From Priestia megaterium NBRC 15308 = ATCC 14581 (GTDB lineage Bacteria; Bacillota; Bacilli; Bacillales; Bacillaceae_H), in contig NZ_CP009920.1 of assembly GCF_000832985.1 (NCBI RefSeq), positions 124,001-188,000 of the forward strand: 64,000 nucleotides of DNA, read 5' to 3'. Position 1 is the stretch's first letter. Every line of letters starts with the position of its first letter. A model generated the notes under the pieces. The model saw only the letters and a list, made by a program, of their open reading frames with translations, searched no databases and was not told where the DNA came from. Below are positions 7,028-18,889 of this stretch, piece after piece. The translations under genes were made by a program, and so were the position numbers.

Positions 7028-7987
7028 ATGGCTAAGTCTAGACGGCTTGTTGATATGCTCATGTTTATTAATACAAAAAGAACGTTTACGGCAAAAGAAC
7101 TAGCGGAGGAATTTGGTCTTTCTGTGCGGACCGTCCAGCGCTATTTACTGGACTTAAGTGAATTAGGACTGCCTCTTTACAGTGAAAAAGGACGGAGCGG
7201 CGGCTATAGAGTGCTAAAAAATCGTATTCTCCCTCCTATTTTGTTTACAGAAGAAGAAGCTATTTCTATCTTTTTTGCTTATCAAGCTCTGCAGTATTAT
7301 CATGACCTTCCGTTTGATGCAGAAATTCATGCGGCTCTTCAAAAATTTTATGTTTACCTGTCTGAGGAAACAAAGAAAAAAGCAGATAAAATGAGTGCTC
7401 ATATTGCGTTTTGGAATCCTAAAAGAAACCTTGACACTCCTTATTTAAAAGCGCTTTTAGAAGCAAGCCTTGCAGGAAAATATATTGAATTTCTTTATGA
7501 TTCAAAGGAGGGTCAAACAAGAAAAGAAGTCAAACCCCTTGGAATTTATGCTCATAACGGTTTATGGTACTGTCCTGCTTATTCTTACAATAAGCAAAAA
7601 GTATTATTGTTTCGAGCGGATCGTATTCGCTCGTTAAAAGTTTTAGAAAAAGACAAAAATATGTCTCTTACGTTAAAGGAATGGCTTGAAACAGAACCGG
7701 TAAATTCACAGCCAATTTTGTTAAAAGTAACCTTGACACACGAAGGCGTTCGTCAGTGTAAAAGCGTTCCATGGCTTGAAAATCATGTGAAGGTGGCGCG
7801 TGATGGAAATGGGTACATCGATACAATAACTGATGGAAATGAATTAAACTACATGGCTTCTTTTTTCTATACCTTAGGGGCTCATGCTTTTATTGAAGAA
7901 CCTCAGGAGCTAATTAAAAAGATCTGCTGTCACGCAGAAGAAACGTTAAGGCGCTATAAAAATGAAGTGGGGACAAAAGACGAATAA
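7028..7987 (+). CDS. WYL-domain HTH transcriptional regulator
   Basis: 319 aa. N-terminal winged HTH (FTAKELAEEFGLSVRTVQRYLLDL, residues ~17-42), a linker, then a WYL domain from about 145 with YIEFLYDSKEGQ, KPLGIYAHNGLWYCPAYSY and ILFRADRIRS-type strands, and a C-terminal WCX segment. WYL domains bind ligands, often nucleic acid or small effectors. AAAAGGTGAAAATAA before ATG. Likely controls the divergent DHFR-like gene. Confidence 0.9.
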   Translation: MAKSRRLVDMLMFINTKRTFTAKELAEEFGLSVRTVQRYLLDLSELGLPLYSEKGRSGGYRVLKNRILPPILFTEEEAISIFFAYQALQYYHDLPFDAEIHAALQKFYVYLSEETKKKADKMSAHIAFWNPKRNLDTPYLKALLEASLAGKYIEFLYDSKEGQTRKEVKPLGIYAHNGLWYCPAYSYNKQKVLLFRADRIRSLKVLEKDKNMSLTLKEWLETEPVNSQPILLKVTLTHEGVRQCKSVPWLENHVKVARDGNGYIDTITDGNELNYMASFFYTLGAHAFIEEPQELIKKICCHAEETLRRYKNEVGTKDE

Positions 7988-8026
7988 ATGGGAGAAATGA
8001 ATTTCGTATGGCTTGCATGTGACACC

Positions 8027-8067
8027 GCGGTTGATTGGAGTCTTCACCTTGCCCTCCAATCAACCGC
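8027..8067. repeat. 14-bp inverted repeat (hairpin) between convergent genes
   Basis: Arms GCGGTTGATTGGAG (8027-8040) and its exact complement (8054-8067) around a 13-nt loop, with outer GTGAC/GTCAC that can extend the stem. No U-run follows, so it is not a standard terminator. Confidence 0.8.
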
Positions 8068-8106
8068 TACAAGTCACTAAATAGATGAAATCTACGTTTA
8101 CTCTAC

Positions 8107-8143
8107 CAATAAAAAGATCCGAACGATTCATCGTTCGGATCTT
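8107..8143 (-). terminator. Terminator of the P450 BM3 operon
   Basis: Perfect 14-bp inverted repeat AAGATCCGAACGAT with a T-rich stretch following on the - strand, 45 bp after the CYP102A1 stop codon. Confidence 0.9.
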
Positions 8144-8186
8144 CCTTCAACCAACTAAACTACTTTTATCCTAGCCTCTTTTTAAT

Positions 8187-11348
<3,162 letters not shown>

Positions 11349-11362
11349 TCACTTGTTAAGTT

Positions 11363-11941
11363 TCATGATTGTCTGCTAAGTGCTGCCCACAGACTCTCTT
11401 CTACACCGGTAAGAAGTTCATCAGTTAAAGATAAGTAGTCATTTTCAATCATTTCATATACTTCCATGAAACTTCCAAATAAAATAGCAATTAGCGCATT
11501 TTCAGGAAGATTTCTAATCACACCTTGCTTTTGTCCTTCTCTGAAGAACGTACAAACAAATTCCACCAGCTTTTGATATGCTAAGCGGCTCTCTTCTGTT
11601 AAAAAAGTTCCTTGGCTATGAGTTTTAATAAATCCAAGAGCACGAGGATGGTTTTTAGTAAATGTCACCATACCTTCAAAGATATGATGAAACCCATCTC
11701 GGTATCCATCTCTCTCGTTTGCCAGACCGCTTTCAATGCACTGTAAAAACTCGTTTACGTGCTGTTGGAATAATTCATTTACAAGGCTTTCTTTATTTTT
11801 AAAGTAGCGATAAATTGTTCCTGCTCCTACTTTGGCATTCTCTGCAATCATTGGCATCGTGGTTGCATCAAACCCTCTTTCTGCAAACAGCAGAAGCGAA
11901 GCAGAAAAAATCGCTTTTTGTTTTGTTGGAGTAGATTCCAC
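11363..11941 (-). CDS. bm3R1: TetR-family repressor Bm3R1
   Basis: 192 aa. N-terminal TetR HTH ([20 protein letters not shown], residues ~28-47) and an all-alpha ligand domain. It is the known repressor of CYP102A1, released by fatty acids, acyl derivatives and barbiturates. The start is GTG 11941 behind AGAGGTGATAAA. It lies 26 bp upstream of cyp102A1 on the same strand, so it represses its own bicistronic operon through the palindrome at 11963-11982. Confidence 0.97.
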
Positions 11942-11962
11942 TTTATCACCTCTTTTCAAAAA

Positions 11963-11982
11963 CGGAATGAACGTTCATTCCG
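11963..11982. promoter_or_regulatory. Bm3R1 operator palindrome
   Basis: Perfect 20-bp palindrome CGGAATGAACGTTCATTCCG starting 21 bp upstream of the bm3R1 start codon. This is the published Bm3R1 binding site type; a repressor bound here would block the operon promoter to its right. Confidence 0.92.
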
Positions 11983-12244
11983 CTACAATTACAAGTATAA
12001 AAAACTGCATCTTAATAGTAAAAAGATAACTAGAAAAGTGGAAAGAAAAGGTTCTTTCATTCTAATTTTATACCATTTAAAGGTAATTAACAGAGTATTT
12101 CAGAATATTTAGTGCTTACAGAAAATTAGTCCACTTATCCCCTCTATTAACATAATTTAGCACGAATTATTAATGAAAGAAGTTTAAAGGAAAAGCAACG
12201 TGGAAATAGAAAAGAGTTACACAAGGCGTAAAGGAGGATTAAAA

Positions 12245-12613
12245 ATGAATCAAGCAAGAGTTATAGAATACGAAGAAATGCTTCGCTCAGCCATGCTTTC
12301 TAATAACATAGAGCTATTAGAAGAATTACTTTCAGATGAGCTTATTTTTGTGAATCACCTTGGGCAATGGTTGTCAAAAGAAGAAGATATAAATGTTCAT
12401 CGTTCAAAAAGTCTTGATATAGCGGGCATGGAAGTGTTGGAACAAGAAGTTAAACTGTTTCAAGAACTTGCCGTTACCGTTACAAAAGTAGCGTTAAATG
12501 GGGCACTGGCAACCGGTGAATCTATTGGAGGTGAATACAGTTATACGCGAGTTTGGAAAGATGTTGAAGGGAAATTAAAGGTTGTTTCTTGTCACTGCAG
12601 TTCTAGCGCATAA
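12245..12613 (+). CDS. NTF2-like protein (DUF4440/SnoaL type)
   Basis: 122 aa. EYEEMLRSAMLSNNIELLEELLSDELIFVNHLGQ at the N-terminus is the typical helix-strand entry of DUF4440 NTF2-like proteins; YSYTRVWKDVEGKLKVVSCHCS forms the last strands. Function unknown. ATG 12245 is preceded by AAAGGAGGATTAAAA; the upstream frame start has no RBS. Divergent from bm3R1, about 300 bp away; the gap holds the Bm3R1 operator and otherwise AT-rich DNA. Confidence 0.85.
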   Translation: MNQARVIEYEEMLRSAMLSNNIELLEELLSDELIFVNHLGQWLSKEEDINVHRSKSLDIAGMEVLEQEVKLFQELAVTVTKVALNGALATGESIGGEYSYTRVWKDVEGKLKVVSCHCSSSA

Positions 12614-12629
12614 TCAACGCAGTCACAAC

Positions 12630-12678
12630 AAAAAACATCCCTCCTTTCGTTTGCATTCGCCAAGGGGGATGTTTTTTT
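12630..12678. terminator. Bidirectional terminator
   Basis: AAAAAACATCCC ... GGGATGTTTTTT between convergent genes; long loop. Confidence 0.85.
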
Positions 12679-12683
12679 ACTAG

Positions 12684-13253
12684 TTAAAAGATTTTCTTCC
12701 TGTCTCTGTCATCTTTTAAAATCTCCACGGCCTCGCGGAACCGCTGTGAGTGAACAATCTCTCTTTCTCGTAAAAATCGTAAGCTGTCGTTTAAATCGGG
12801 ATCATCTGATATATCAATTAACCATTGATATGTAGCTCTTGCTTTTTCTTCTGCAGCTATGTCTTCATAAAGATCTGCAATCGGATCTCCTTTTGCCTGT
12901 ATATAAGTAGCTGTAAACGGAACCCCAGCAGCATTATTGTAATAAAGTGCACTATCATGGTTCACATAGTGTTCTGCTAATCCCGCTGCCTTCAGCTGCT
13001 CTGGCGTTGCATCTTTTGTTAGCTTATAAATCATCGTAGCAATCATTTCAAGATGAGCAAACTCTTCTGTCCCGATATCGTTTAGCAGTCCAACCACTTT
13101 ATCGGGAATCGTATAGCGCTGATTCAAATACCGAAGTGCTGCCGCAAGCTCTCCGTCCGCTCCCCCGTATTGTTCCATTAAATATTTGGCAAGCGTTGGA
13201 TTACACGTGCTTACTTTCACTGGATACTGTAATTTCTTTTCATACACCCACAT
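12684..13253 (-). CDS. cotJC: Spore coat protein CotJC (manganese catalase-like)
   Basis: 189 aa. Ferritin-like four-helix protein of the manganese catalase family with Glu/His metal ligands in GTEEFAHLEMIA, DIAAEEKARATYQWLI and REIVHSQRF. CotJC is an inner coat/forespore-surface protein of Bacillus spores. Last gene of cotJABC; 21 bp after cotJB. Confidence 0.95.
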   Translation of the reverse strand: MWVYEKKLQYPVKVSTCNPTLAKYLMEQYGGADGELAAALRYLNQRYTIPDKVVGLLNDIGTEEFAHLEMIATMIYKLTKDATPEQLKAAGLAEHYVNHDSALYYNNAAGVPFTATYIQAKGDPIADLYEDIAAEEKARATYQWLIDISDDPDLNDSLRFLREREIVHSQRFREAVEILKDDRDRKKIF

Positions 13254-13274
13254 ATAGCTCCCGCCTTTATCTGC

Positions 13275-13535
13275 TTATATTTGCCATGGCCAAGGGCTTG
13301 TTCCCCAGCTCCACTTTCCGTCGGTATAGCTGTTTCCATATTGCTGGAGCGGCCCGTACTTTGTTTCAAAGTTTCTTTTTAACTGCATAGCCTGCTGCGC
13401 GTATTCGTTAAACTGCTGCATAGCCTGCTGGTCATTTGGATGGGTATCTAAATACAGCGTTAATTCTACTAGTGCAAAATCAATCGCCTGTATTTCTTCT
13501 AAATCCTGATAGTACTCCGGAGGTAGATTTTTCAT
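13275..13535 (-). CDS. cotJB: Spore coat protein CotJB
   Basis: 86 aa, LEEIQAIDFALVELTLYLDTHPNDQQAMQQF is the CotJB signature; the C-terminus is Gly/Trp-rich (WSWGTSPWPW). Overlaps cotJA by 4 bp, indicating coupling. In B. subtilis the operon is under sigma-E in the mother cell. Confidence 0.95.
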   Translation of the reverse strand: MKNLPPEYYQDLEEIQAIDFALVELTLYLDTHPNDQQAMQQFNEYAQQAMQLKRNFETKYGPLQQYGNSYTDGKWSWGTSPWPWQI

Positions 13536-13780
13536 TCTTCATCCCTCTTCTTATCTTTGTATGGATTTTCATAGTAGTCCCAAAAAGCCGGCCACAGCGT
13601 TCCTTTTTTTAGGGCTTCTTTCGGTGAAAACTGCTGCAGATTCGGCGGCTGAAATCCCATGTATAATTGAGGCGGCGTAGAATAATATTTAACTCCTATC
13701 GGCCGGCAAGGATCATAGATACTGTGGAAAGGTTGATAAGTCTTAACCGGTGTAAACATCTTTTTTGGATTGTTATCCAT
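13532..13780 (-). CDS. cotJA: Spore coat-associated protein CotJA
   Basis: 82 aa. Family hallmarks: FTPVKTYQPFHSIYDPCRPIGVKYYSTPPQLYMGFQPPNLQQFSP. ATG 13780 follows AGGAGGACTTCTC; the longer frame start lies upstream of this RBS. First gene of the operon. A sigma-E type promoter is expected upstream, but I could not place one confidently. Confidence 0.93.
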   Translation of the reverse strand: MDNNPKKMFTPVKTYQPFHSIYDPCRPIGVKYYSTPPQLYMGFQPPNLQQFSPKEALKKGTLWPAFWDYYENPYKDKKRDEE

Positions 13781-13982
13781 GAGAAGTCCTCCTCTAACAA
13801 ACACACTCTGTTTAATCCTATTCAGCTTTTATCGAGTTCATGAAGGAATTTACTTCCGACTTAGGAACTAAACTTTTCTTCGTAAAAAAGACCTATATAA
13901 AAAACGCTATAATTGCCCAATCCCTTTAGGCAGCTTTCTCATACTTTATAAAATAGTGATAAAAAATAGAGGTGATTAAAAA

Positions 13983-14345
13983 ATGGACATTAGCTACATG
14001 GATTTTTATTTGTACCCGACAAGATTTCCTGGACCTCAACTCCCGCCCGGTCCACCTAGACCACCAGGCGGTTTGCCTACACCTAACCCGCAGCAAGCTC
14101 CAACTTCCCCTCCGCCGGCATTTATTCCAGCTCAACAAACGGCAACTCCATTTGCTGTTGATCCAGGAGCTATTTCTCTATGTCTCTTCCGCAATACGTT
14201 CATATGGCTTAGAAACGGCTCTAGCTTCTGGTATTTTCCTATTTTTGTAGGACCGCGATCCGTTGCAGGATTTAGATGGAACGGACGTTTCTGGACCATT
14301 TTCGGTGTGGATACACGACAAATTGTTTCGTTTACGTGTTTTTAA
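13983..14345 (+). CDS. Proline-rich protein with Bacillus spore-type C-terminal domain
   Basis: 120 aa. Residues ~14-55 are Pro-rich and probably extended (PGPQLPPGPPRPPGG). The C-terminal ~60 residues (CLFRNTFIWLRNG, WYFPIFVGPRSVAGFRWNG, FGVDTRQIVSFTCF) form a compact aromatic domain seen in small Bacillus proteins often misnamed transporter; no membrane helices are convincing. RBS AGAGGTGATTAAAAA. Next to cotJABC, which hints at, but does not prove, a spore role. Confidence 0.75.
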   Translation: MDISYMDFYLYPTRFPGPQLPPGPPRPPGGLPTPNPQQAPTSPPPAFIPAQQTATPFAVDPGAISLCLFRNTFIWLRNGSSFWYFPIFVGPRSVAGFRWNGRFWTIFGVDTRQIVSFTCF

Positions 14346-14349
14346 ACGT

Positions 14350-14382
14350 AAAAAAAGCCTTATTTTTCAATAAGGCTTTTTT
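14350..14382. terminator. Bidirectional terminator
   Basis: Perfect AAAAAAGCCTTAT stem, loop TTTTCA, T-run; shared by the convergent genes on each side. Confidence 0.92.
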
Positions 14383-14397
14383 ACTTACTAACTGCGA

Positions 14398-15027
14398 TTA
14401 CACTATTGTTTTTATCCCAAAACCAATCAGCAGCACTCCGCTGCATCGTTGAAAGGCTTTTTGAAACACCGGTTTTTTAAGCCATTTTTTCATGTAATCT
14501 ATTACATACACCAAGATTAAAAACCATCCTACTGCTATAAGCGTCAGAATAAAACCGAGTATCAGCAGCTGTTGATTTGTGTGTGCATCCAAGTTAATAA
14601 ACTGGGGCATAAACGTAATATAAACTAATACCGTTTTAGGATTAAGAAAATTACTAAGAGCCCCTTGCATATATGATTCTCTATAGCAGCGATTAGATGA
14701 AGACTTTACAGTTTTTGTTTCTTCTGAAATGGCCTCTAATGAGAGCGTATTTTTGGTCAGAAATATTCTGATACCTACGTAAAATAAGTACGCTGCCCCT
14801 ATGTATTTAATCGTGTTAAACAGATACACCGACTGCGCAATAGCAACAGACAAGCCAAGCACAGCAATTAACGTCCAAAACGTGAGGCCTGTAGCCATGC
14901 CGAGTATGGTAAAACGTCCTGCTTTTGCTCCGTGATGAAGCGTATTTTTCATGATAAGAATTGTATCAGCACCAGGTATCATGGACATGACCAATGCCAT
15001 CAGCATATAAGCAGCTAAATGATCCAC
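14398..15027 (-). CDS. LysE/RhtB-family amino acid exporter
   Basis: 209 aa, six predicted membrane helices. MSMIPGADTILIMKNTL at residues ~14-30 is the LysE/RhtB N-terminal signature and NFLNPKTVLVYITFMPQF near 125 the second conserved block. It should export an amino acid or analogue. It starts 27 bp after the AraC-type gene on the same strand, so the two are probably one operon. Confidence 0.9.
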   Translation of the reverse strand: MDHLAAYMLMALVMSMIPGADTILIMKNTLHHGAKAGRFTILGMATGLTFWTLIAVLGLSVAIAQSVYLFNTIKYIGAAYLFYVGIRIFLTKNTLSLEAISEETKTVKSSSNRCYRESYMQGALSNFLNPKTVLVYITFMPQFINLDAHTNQQLLILGFILTLIAVGWFLILVYVIDYMKKWLKKPVFQKAFQRCSGVLLIGFGIKTIV

Positions 15028-15054
15028 AGCTCTTCTCTCCCTTCTAAGCTATTA

Positions 15055-15888
15055 CTAGCATCCTGTTTTCTTTTCACTTTCAAAGATTTTCATGTATTGT
15101 TTTGGTGTTAGCCCAACCTGACTTTTAAAAAATCGAGTCAAATGACTTTGATCACTGAATCCCGTTAAAAAAGATACGTCAATCGGTTTTTTCCCTTGCT
15201 CTAGCAGCTTTTTAGCCTGATTGATTCGAATTGTTTCCAAGTAGCTATATGGAGAAATTCCTTTTTGCTTTGTAAAAGAGCGCAGCAGCCGGTATTTGCT
15301 CCATCCAATTAGCTGACTTAACTCATCCAGCGTAATCTTGTTTGTATAGTTGTCTTCCAAATAGCTGCAGATTGTTGTGATTTCATGGGACGTGTCAACG
15401 GCTGACGAAAGAAAAGAAAGATTCGAATGATCCTGCATGAGTTCTTCTAGCAAATATAAAAATAACTCTTCTTTCTTAAACTCACGTTCACCATTTAAAA
15501 TTTGCAAATGAAGCTCTTTTAAACTAGAGACAGCATCACTTCTTTGCACCACGCTGCTGTTAAAACGCGGAAGACTTTCACTGCCGTTAATGTCAAAAAC
15601 AGCTTTTTTCATCACTTCTGGCGCCACATTAATACAGCGATAATCAAGCGTTTTGCCATCTATTTGTTCACAGCTATGGACATCATACGGATTAAACAGC
15701 AGCAAATCTCCTGGATTAATGATGTATTCTTTGCCTTGGCAAATTAAATGGCGCTGACCTTCTTCAATAAATCCAATCACATAATACTCGTGAAAATGAT
15801 CAGGAAATTTTTGCATAATCCCTTTAAAACGATAAGCTTCAATATGTAAATCAGCGTCAACGTGCGCCGTGCGAATTTCTTTTACCAT
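15055..15888 (-). CDS. AraC-family regulator of the LysE exporter
   Basis: 277 aa. N-terminal cupin sensor domain (FPDHFHEYYVIGFIEEGQRHLICQGKEYIINPGDLLLFNPYDVHSCE) and C-terminal double HTH (KITLDELSQLIGWSKYRLLRSF and PIDVSFLTGFSDQSHLTRFFKSQVGLTPKQY). ATG 15888 is preceded by AGGAGGAATTTATGG. By position it probably activates itself and the exporter in response to the exported amino acid. Confidence 0.9.
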   Translation of the reverse strand: MVKEIRTAHVDADLHIEAYRFKGIMQKFPDHFHEYYVIGFIEEGQRHLICQGKEYIINPGDLLLFNPYDVHSCEQIDGKTLDYRCINVAPEVMKKAVFDINGSESLPRFNSSVVQRSDAVSSLKELHLQILNGEREFKKEELFLYLLEELMQDHSNLSFLSSAVDTSHEITTICSYLEDNYTNKITLDELSQLIGWSKYRLLRSFTKQKGISPYSYLETIRINQAKKLLEQGKKPIDVSFLTGFSDQSHLTRFFKSQVGLTPKQYMKIFESEKKTGC

Positions 15889-16015
15889 CCATAAATTCCT
15901 CCTTGTCACATCCTAAGCTTTTTAACCATACCATTGACTAAAGAATTTTTCTTGTATGATATTGCAGATGAGACTTTTTTCCATTACTTTTATCCGTTCA
16001 GCTAGGGGTGGTACT

Positions 16016-16035
16016 AATCACTCTTAAGAGTGATT
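16016..16035. promoter_or_regulatory. 20-bp palindrome upstream of two-component operon
   Basis: Perfect palindrome AATCACTCTTAAGAGTGATT, ~75 bp before the histidine kinase start. A near copy stands at 18811-18830 in front of the PepSY gene. Candidate binding site of the NarL-type response regulator (inference). Confidence 0.65.
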
Positions 16036-16111
16036 TCTCTTCTTTCCTCTAGTAATTTTCCGCTCAAATGATAAAATATAGACACATTTTATGGACGAAA
16101 GAAGGGATACC

Positions 16112-16933
16112 GTGAAATATAGACAAATTAAATGGCTGATTTTGCTTCTTCCAACTCTGACCATCGCGCTTTGGGAGTATGTTCGTCATGCCTTTTTGCT
16201 CCCTTACATCTCAATGGATATGGGAAATGTGCTTTCTCCGCTCCTTGTCTTTTTTGTAACGCTTGTATTTGTCCGCTATTTATTTTCTATTTTAGAAAAA
16301 ATGCAAGAGGAACTAAGACAGGAAAAAGAAAAGAAAGCAGCACTTATTGAACGTGAAAAATTAGCTCGTGAACTGCATGACGGCATTGCACAGTCGCTGT
16401 TTCTCCTATCTGTTAAAATGAACAAGTTCGAAAGAAAAAATAAATTAGAACAGGATCCTGACTTTATCCGAATGAAACAAACCCTGCAGCATGTTCATGA
16501 CGATACGCGCCAAGCGATTACAAATTTAAAGCACTCTCCTTCAGACTCTTCAGAAAGCTGGACTGAAAGCATTCATCAATACGTCGATGATTTAACACAT
16601 ACTCATTTACTAGATGTAAATTTAGATTGGAGACTGTCAGAAACAACGCTGTCCAGAAAAGAAAAAAACGAGCTGTTTGCCTGTGTGAAAGAAGCGGCTA
16701 TGAATGTAATCAAACATGCAAAAACGAATAAAATCTGGATTACAGCCACTGAAACGGCCGGGGGATGGATTTGTGAAATTACAGATTTTGGTACAGGTTT
16801 TACGTCCGACTCTCTCAAGTCCGGTCTTGGTTTGCAAATTATGAAAGATCGTGCGAAGGACATGAACTGGGACTTTTCCATGGAGCGAAAACAGAACCAA
16901 ACCATTGTTAGCATTAAAAAGGGGGTTATGTAA
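16112..16933 (+). CDS. Sensor histidine kinase (HisKA_3, NarX/DesK type)
   Basis: 273 aa from GTG 16112, which has AAAGAAGGGATACC upstream; an in-frame ATG at 16091 lacks an RBS. Two membrane helices (~8-24 and ~40-60) with almost no extracellular loop, a coiled coil, then LARELHDGIAQSL with phosphoacceptor His89 and an HATPase_c domain (NVIKHAK, TDFGTGF, GLGLQIMKDRA). Such short-loop kinases usually sense at or within the membrane. Overlaps closely with its response regulator gene (adjacent, same frame of expression). Confidence 0.92.
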   Translation: MKYRQIKWLILLLPTLTIALWEYVRHAFLLPYISMDMGNVLSPLLVFFVTLVFVRYLFSILEKMQEELRQEKEKKAALIEREKLARELHDGIAQSLFLLSVKMNKFERKNKLEQDPDFIRMKQTLQHVHDDTRQAITNLKHSPSDSSESWTESIHQYVDDLTHTHLLDVNLDWRLSETTLSRKEKNELFACVKEAAMNVIKHAKTNKIWITATETAGGWICEITDFGTGFTSDSLKSGLGLQIMKDRAKDMNWDFSMERKQNQTIVSIKKGVM

Positions 16934-17575
16934 ATGCAGCCGTTTCGTATTTTGATTGTAGATGATCATGCTCATGCGAGAGAAGGCATTCGCGATATTT
17001 TAGAAGAATATGAAGATTTTATTATTGTTGGCGAAGGAACCAACGGGCAAGAAGCCATTGAACTGACTGAAAAGTTAATGCCTGATATCGTCCTAATGGA
17101 CATTGGAATGCCTGTGATGGACGGGTTAGAAGCGACAAAACAAATTAAGCTTCAGTTTCCGTACGTTAAAATTGTGGTTATCACGGTTTCAGACGATATT
17201 ACGGATTTATTTGATGCGCTGAAAAAAGGCGCACAGGGCTATTTGCTTAAAAACCTGCAGTCTGAAGTGTGGTACGACTATTTGCGTGCGTTCGCTTTAG
17301 ATGAAGTTCCTATGTCAAAAGAAATTGCGTTTCAAATTTTAAAAGAGTTTCCGCAAGAAACATCGATAAAAAAAACCGACACTCCCCTTTCTGCACGAGA
17401 GCTTGAAGTACTTCAATTAGTGGCTAAAGGACTGTCGAACCGCGATATCTCCGCGCAGTTATTTATTTCTGAACACACGGTAAAAAGCCATTTGAAAAAT
17501 ATTTTAAGCAAGCTTCATTTAGAAAACCGCGTGCAGCTGACAAGCTATGCGTTTCAAAACGGCTTAATGAACTAA
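16934..17575 (+). CDS. NarL/LuxR-family response regulator
   Basis: 213 aa. Receiver domain with acidic pair Asp10-Asp11, phospho-acceptor Asp56 (IVLMDIGMP) and a C-terminal LuxR HTH (LSARELEVLQLVAKGLSNRDISAQLFISEHTVKSHLKNIL, ~150-190). Starts directly after the kinase stop codon, RBS AAAAGGGGGTTATGTAA. Predicted to bind the palindromes at 16016 and 18811. Confidence 0.95.
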   Translation: MQPFRILIVDDHAHAREGIRDILEEYEDFIIVGEGTNGQEAIELTEKLMPDIVLMDIGMPVMDGLEATKQIKLQFPYVKIVVITVSDDITDLFDALKKGAQGYLLKNLQSEVWYDYLRAFALDEVPMSKEIAFQILKEFPQETSIKKTDTPLSARELEVLQLVAKGLSNRDISAQLFISEHTVKSHLKNILSKLHLENRVQLTSYAFQNGLMN

Positions 17576-17601
17576 CAGCTTTCACGAGCTGTTTTTTTTT
17601 G
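17572..17601 (+). terminator. Terminator of the two-component operon
   Basis: AACAGCT, loop, AGCTGTT and a run of T; begins at the stop codon. Confidence 0.85.
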
Positions 17602-17751
17602 TCTGGGTAGATGTGAAACATTCTATTTTTCTACAAATTATCTGAAAACTATAATGAAGTTATTAGCGACTGGATATTGAAAGTAAGAACGAATTCTTAT
17701 AGGATTTTTTAGAAGTAAGAATTAACATATAATAACTACCTGGGGGATGCT

Positions 17752-18738
17752 ATGACTTTTTTAAGAGCGCTTTTCAAACGAAAATCTGTATGGTTTATTT
17801 TGATAGGAATCGCTGTTTTTGTCTACATAAACAATAGCTCTTTGTTGACAAAAAGAAGCGGACAGCCTCTCCTTCTTGCTCATAGAGGCGTAGCTCAAAC
17901 GTTTAATATAAAAGGCCTTCAAAACGAAACGTGTACAGCGGAACGCATCTACAAACCTGAGCATTCTTTTTTAGAAAATACGATTCCTTCTATGAAACAA
18001 GCCTTTAAAGACGGAGCTGACATTGTCGAGCTAGACGTTCATATTACAAAAGACAATCAGTTTGCTGTGTTCCATGACTGGACTCTTGATTGCCGGACAA
18101 ACGGAACAGGCGTAACACGGGATTACACGATGGCCGAATTAAAAAAGCTTGATATTGGGTACGGCTACACGGCAGATGGAGGAAAAACGCATCCTTTTCG
18201 CGGCAAAGGAGTCAACCTTATGCCTTCTCTAGACGAAGTGATGAAATACTTTCCGCACCAATCCTTTCTTATTCACGTGAAAAGCAATGATCCTGAAGAA
18301 GGAAAAAAACTAGCAAAGTATTTGTCACAACTCTCTAGAGAACGCTTAAAAACCATTACTGTGTACGGAGGAGACGAACCAATTGATTCGTTAAAAAAAG
18401 CGATGCCCCATCTAAAAGTTATGTCAAAAGCAACGATGAAATCTTGTCTTATTCCGTATATAGCAACAGGGTGGACCGGATACGTGCCTAAAGCATGTGA
18501 AAACACTGAACTACATATACCTGAAAAAATCGGACCTTTTCTGTGGGGATGGCCAAACCGCTTTTTAAACCGAATGGATCGTATCAATACCCGAACTGTT
18601 ATTGTAGGCGGAAACGGAAGCGAATTTTCCACTGGATTTGATTCTGCCAAAGACATAAAACGCCTTCCGGATAACTATTCAGGTGGAATTTGGACAAATC
18701 GTATTGACCGTCTAGGCCCTTATTATAAAAAGAAATAA
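17752..18738 (+). CDS. Glycerophosphodiester phosphodiesterase, membrane-anchored
   Basis: 328 aa. An uncleaved N-terminal membrane helix (~12-27) places the catalytic domain outside. LLAHRG (His44-Arg45), the ENT motif, DGADIVELDVHITKD and AVFHD form the GDPD metal/active site. It hydrolyses glycerophosphodiesters to glycerol-3-phosphate and an alcohol; extracytoplasmic members also act on lipoteichoic-acid-type polymers. RBS CTGGGGGATGCT. Monocistronic. Confidence 0.92.
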   Translation: MTFLRALFKRKSVWFILIGIAVFVYINNSSLLTKRSGQPLLLAHRGVAQTFNIKGLQNETCTAERIYKPEHSFLENTIPSMKQAFKDGADIVELDVHITKDNQFAVFHDWTLDCRTNGTGVTRDYTMAELKKLDIGYGYTADGGKTHPFRGKGVNLMPSLDEVMKYFPHQSFLIHVKSNDPEEGKKLAKYLSQLSRERLKTITVYGGDEPIDSLKKAMPHLKVMSKATMKSCLIPYIATGWTGYVPKACENTELHIPEKIGPFLWGWPNRFLNRMDRINTRTVIVGGNGSEFSTGFDSAKDIKRLPDNYSGGIWTNRIDRLGPYYKKK

Positions 18739-18741
18739 ATG

Positions 18742-18781
18742 AAAAGCATCTGCCCTTTCTACGTGAAGCAGATGCTTTTTT
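18742..18781 (+). terminator. Terminator after GDPD gene
   Basis: AAAAGCATCTGC ... GCAGATGCTTTTTT. Confidence 0.9.
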
Positions 18782-18810
18782 ATCAATTCCCTCCTCTTAT
18801 AAGCCCCAAC

Positions 18811-18830
18811 AATCACTCTCAGGGGTGATG
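18811..18830. promoter_or_regulatory. Near-copy of the two-component palindrome
   Basis: AATCACTCTCAGGGGTGATG, matching the site at 16016 at 16 of 20 positions, ~60 bp before the PepSY gene. A TATAAT -10 follows about 20 bp downstream without a good -35, as expected of an activator-dependent promoter. Confidence 0.6.
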
Positions 18831-18889
18831 GCTAATTCTCCCTTTCCTTCTATAATAAAAGCACGTTAGTTAGTAAAAAGGAGGAAAAA

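Noticed and set aside
13926-14138. ORF antisense to the proline-rich protein
   Set aside because: Arg-rich shadow of Pro codons.
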